DNA of 15,051 nucleotides, taken from NCBI GenBank assembly GCA_900548905.1, contig URMK01000099.1, positions 1 through 15,051 of the forward strand, read 5' to 3'. A model generated the notes under the pieces. The model had not been told where the DNA came from. It did not search any database and worked only from the letters and a program-made list of their open reading frames with translations. A program made the position numbers and the translations under genes. This document shows positions 13,476 to 15,051 of the stretch, piece after piece. Source of the DNA: an uncultured Lachnospiraceae bacterium. GTDB lineage: Bacteria; Bacillota; Clostridia; Lachnospirales; Lachnospiraceae. The first letter of the stretch is position 1. Every line of letters begins with the position of its first letter.

Positions 13476-14780
13476 TTATTCTCTTACCGCACGGAAAGCT
13501 TCCTCCAAATCCTCAATAATATCATCGATATGCTCGGTTCCCACAGACAGCCGGATCGTATTCGGCCGTATTCCCTGCTGGCTGAGTTCTTCCTCGTTCA
13601 ACTGCCCATGGGTGGTGGATGCCGGATGGATCACCAGTGATTTCACATCCGCCACATTGGCAAGCAGTGAGAAAAGCCGCAGATGATCGATGAACCGCAT
13701 AGCAGTCTTATCATCTCCCTTGATTTCAAAAGTGAATATGGAACCGCCCCCGTTGGGGAAATATTTGGCATACAATGTTTTCTGGGAAGGGTCCTCCGTA
13801 ACGGAAGGATGATTGACCTTTTCCACCTGCGGATGGGAGGCCAGGAAGGAGGCCACCTTCAGTGCATTGGATACATGGCGCTCTACCCTCAGGGATAGTG
13901 TCTCCAATCCCTGGAGAAACAGGAATGCATGGAAAGGGGAAAGCGTAGCGCCGGTATCCCGCAGAAGCGTTGCCCGTATCTTGGTGACAAAAGCCGCAGT
14001 CCCGGCCGCTTTCGTAAAGGAAACACCATGATAACTCTCATTCGGCTCCGTCAGGGAAGGAAACTTGCCCGAGGCTTCCCAGTCAAATGCCCCTCCTTCC
14101 ACAATAACGCCTCCTATTGCCGTTCCGTGCCCGCCGATAAACTTGGTGGCCGAGTGCACAACAATATCTGCACCGTATTCTATAGGGCGTACCAGATAGG
14201 GCGTGGCAAAAGTATTATCCACCACCAGCGGAATTTTGTGGGCATGTGCAATACGCGCGATTCCTTCGATATCCACCACATCAGAATTGGGATTTCCCAG
14301 CGTTTCCAGGAAAACCGCCTTCGTATTATCCTGTATGGCCCCCTCCAGCTGTTTTTCATCAAAGGGATCCACAAAAGTGGCGGTCACGCCGAAATCCGGA
14401 AAGGTATGGGCCAGGAAATTATAAGTTCCGCCATATATGTTTTTGGCAGCCACAATATGATCCCCCTGACGGGCCAGATTCTGGAAGGTATAGGCGATAG
14501 CCGCCGCCCCCGATGCAACGGCAAGCGCCGCGCTGCCTCCCTCCAGGGCCGCCATTCTTCGCTCAAATACGTCCTCTGTGGGATTGGTCAGCCTTCCGTA
14601 AATATTACCGCCGGCAGAAAGGGCAAATCTGCCGGCCGCATCCTGACAATCATGGAATACATAAGAGGATGTCTGATAAATAGGAACCGCCCTGGCATCC
14701 GTCGCCGGATCCGCCTGTTCCTGTCCCACATGAAGCTGTAATGTTTCAAACCTGAATTTTCTTTCTGACTTTGTGCTCAT
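13476..14780 (-). CDS. metY: O-acetylhomoserine aminocarboxypropyltransferase (O-acetylhomoserine sulfhydrylase)
   Basis: 434 residues from ATG at 14780 (MSTKSERKFRFETLQLHVGQ), with AAGGAG eight bases ahead; an in-frame ATG at 14834 would add 18 residues with no family match. The length fits the MetY family (about 425-435). Cys/Met-metabolism PLP motifs are present: VPIYQTSSYVF, GNIYGRLTNPTEDVFERRMAALEGG, VVDNTFATPYL, and SATK213FIGGHG with the Schiff-base lysine, then QQGIRPNTIRLSVGTEHIDDI at the end. The enzyme makes homocysteine (or methionine analogues) from O-acetylhomoserine and sulfide in the cytoplasm, using PLP. It is a single gene with a consensus promoter and no room for a SAM riboswitch in its ~70-base leader, so regulation, if any, is by a DNA-binding protein. 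Cystathionine gamma-synthase is the main alternative but is shorter (about 380 residues). Confidence 0.93.
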   Translation of the reverse strand: MSTKSERKFRFETLQLHVGQEQADPATDARAVPIYQTSSYVFHDCQDAAGRFALSAGGNIYGRLTNPTEDVFERRMAALEGGSAALAVASGAAAIAYTFQNLARQGDHIVAAKNIYGGTYNFLAHTFPDFGVTATFVDPFDEKQLEGAIQDNTKAVFLETLGNPNSDVVDIEGIARIAHAHKIPLVVDNTFATPYLVRPIEYGADIVVHSATKFIGGHGTAIGGVIVEGGAFDWEASGKFPSLTEPNESYHGVSFTKAAGTAAFVTKIRATLLRDTGATLSPFHAFLFLQGLETLSLRVERHVSNALKVASFLASHPQVEKVNHPSVTEDPSQKTLYAKYFPNGGGSIFTFEIKGDDKTAMRFIDHLRLFSLLANVADVKSLVIHPASTTHGQLNEEELSQQGIRPNTIRLSVGTEHIDDIIEDLEEAFRAVRE

Positions 14781-14855
14781 TGTGTCTCTCCTTCCTGCCT
14801 GCGCAGCTCCTGGTGCATTGTTTATAATTCCCATTGGATTAGTATGTTTTAATTG

Positions 14856-14884
14856 ATTATAATGAGGACAGTACCATTTGTCAA
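14856..14884 (-). promoter_or_regulatory. Consensus sigma-A promoter of metY
   Basis: On the minus strand TTGACA (14884-14879) and TATAAT (14861-14856) are perfect consensus boxes with a 17-base spacer. The expected start is about 14849, giving a leader of roughly 70 bases. AT-rich sequence continues upstream to about 14930 and could act as an UP element. Confidence 0.88.
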
Positions 14885-15004
14885 ATACTTTTTGGAAATT
14901 TATGTATACAAAATCGCCATTTAGTAACAGTTCAGACGGCCCTTTGTGTCCTGCGGCATCCCCGGCTCCCCCTCCCCTGCTTTTCCCTGGGGCGGCGCTG
15001 CAAG

Positions 15005-15051
15005 GTTCCTTACAGGGGCCGCTCTCGCTCGGCCAAAAACGCAGCAGTACT
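15005..15051. repeat. Second, edge-truncated copy of the hairpin-element core
   Basis: The last 47 bases match 6559-6605 at 43 positions. All four differences are transitions (at 15022, 15024, 15027 and 15034). The side stem GGCCG/CGGCC is a full five pairs here, where the first copy has a G-T pair at one end. The 66-base outer arm of the first copy is not present: the sequence before 15005 is unrelated GC-rich DNA. The remainder of this copy lies outside the window. Between the metY promoter and this repeat (14885-15004) I see nothing else. Confidence 0.85.

Noticed and set aside
13929..14741. 270-codon plus-strand frame inside metY
   Set aside because: Antisense to an unmistakable PLP enzyme gene; no start context and no domain.
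14781..14855. SAM riboswitch or T-box in the metY leader
   Set aside because: With the consensus promoter the leader is only about 70 bases, too short for either, and no terminator/antiterminator pair is seen.
6494..15051. CRISPR array or insertion sequence made from the repeated hairpin core
   Set aside because: Only two copies 8.4 kb apart, no regular spacers, no transposase and no cas genes.

Overview
The window looks like chromosomal DNA from a low-to-mid GC Gram-positive anaerobe of the class Clostridia, most likely family Lachnospiraceae. I infer this from the tail of an Rpn/PD-(D/E)XK 'putative transposase', a three-gene cluster that I recall only from Clostridia (resembling families DUF5717 and DUF5716), strong AGGAGG-type ribosome binding sites, and the gene styles overall. 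No rRNA, tRNA, CRISPR array or insertion sequence was seen.

Layout. (a) 1-332 is the 3' end of an Rpn-family nuclease gene, followed by a hairpin terminator at 414-458. (b) 558-6380, minus strand, is a compact operon of three genes. Transcription order is a ~1200-residue beta/alpha-solenoid protein, then an Hsp70/actin-fold ATPase-like protein, then a TPR protein. The last two overlap as ATGA. A promoter candidate with a palindrome lies at 6438-6467. (c) 6494-6728 is a 235-base near-continuous hairpin with 66-base arms matching at 65/66 positions. Part of it recurs at the right edge of the window (15005-15051), so it belongs to a dispersed repeat family. (d) 6751-7908, plus strand, is a CobD/HisC-like PLP aminotransferase. 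It converges on a minus-strand group of an aminoglycoside-phosphotransferase-like kinase, a 33-codon ORF that looks like a collapsed methyltransferase gene, and a GNAT acetyltransferase (7990-9695). (e) 9905-11969, plus strand, is a self-contained YtrA-type cassette: promoter with overlapping operator, GntR regulator, ABC ATPase, six-TM permease and a strong terminator. (f) 12115-13377, plus strand, is a protein with a SpoIID-like domain and a peptidoglycan-binding domain. It converges through a shared terminator on (g) 13476-14780, minus strand, O-acetylhomoserine sulfhydrylase (metY), which has a consensus sigma-A promoter.

How the genes work together. The minus-strand trio is the most unusual content. 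Size, order and coupling suggest a cytoplasmic machine of a large scaffold, an ATPase/chaperone-like switch and a TPR partner; its function is unknown. The GntR-ABC cassette is probably autorepressed and handles an unknown envelope stress or exported compound. MetY supplies homocysteine from O-acetylhomoserine and sulfide. The remaining genes look like single-gene units.
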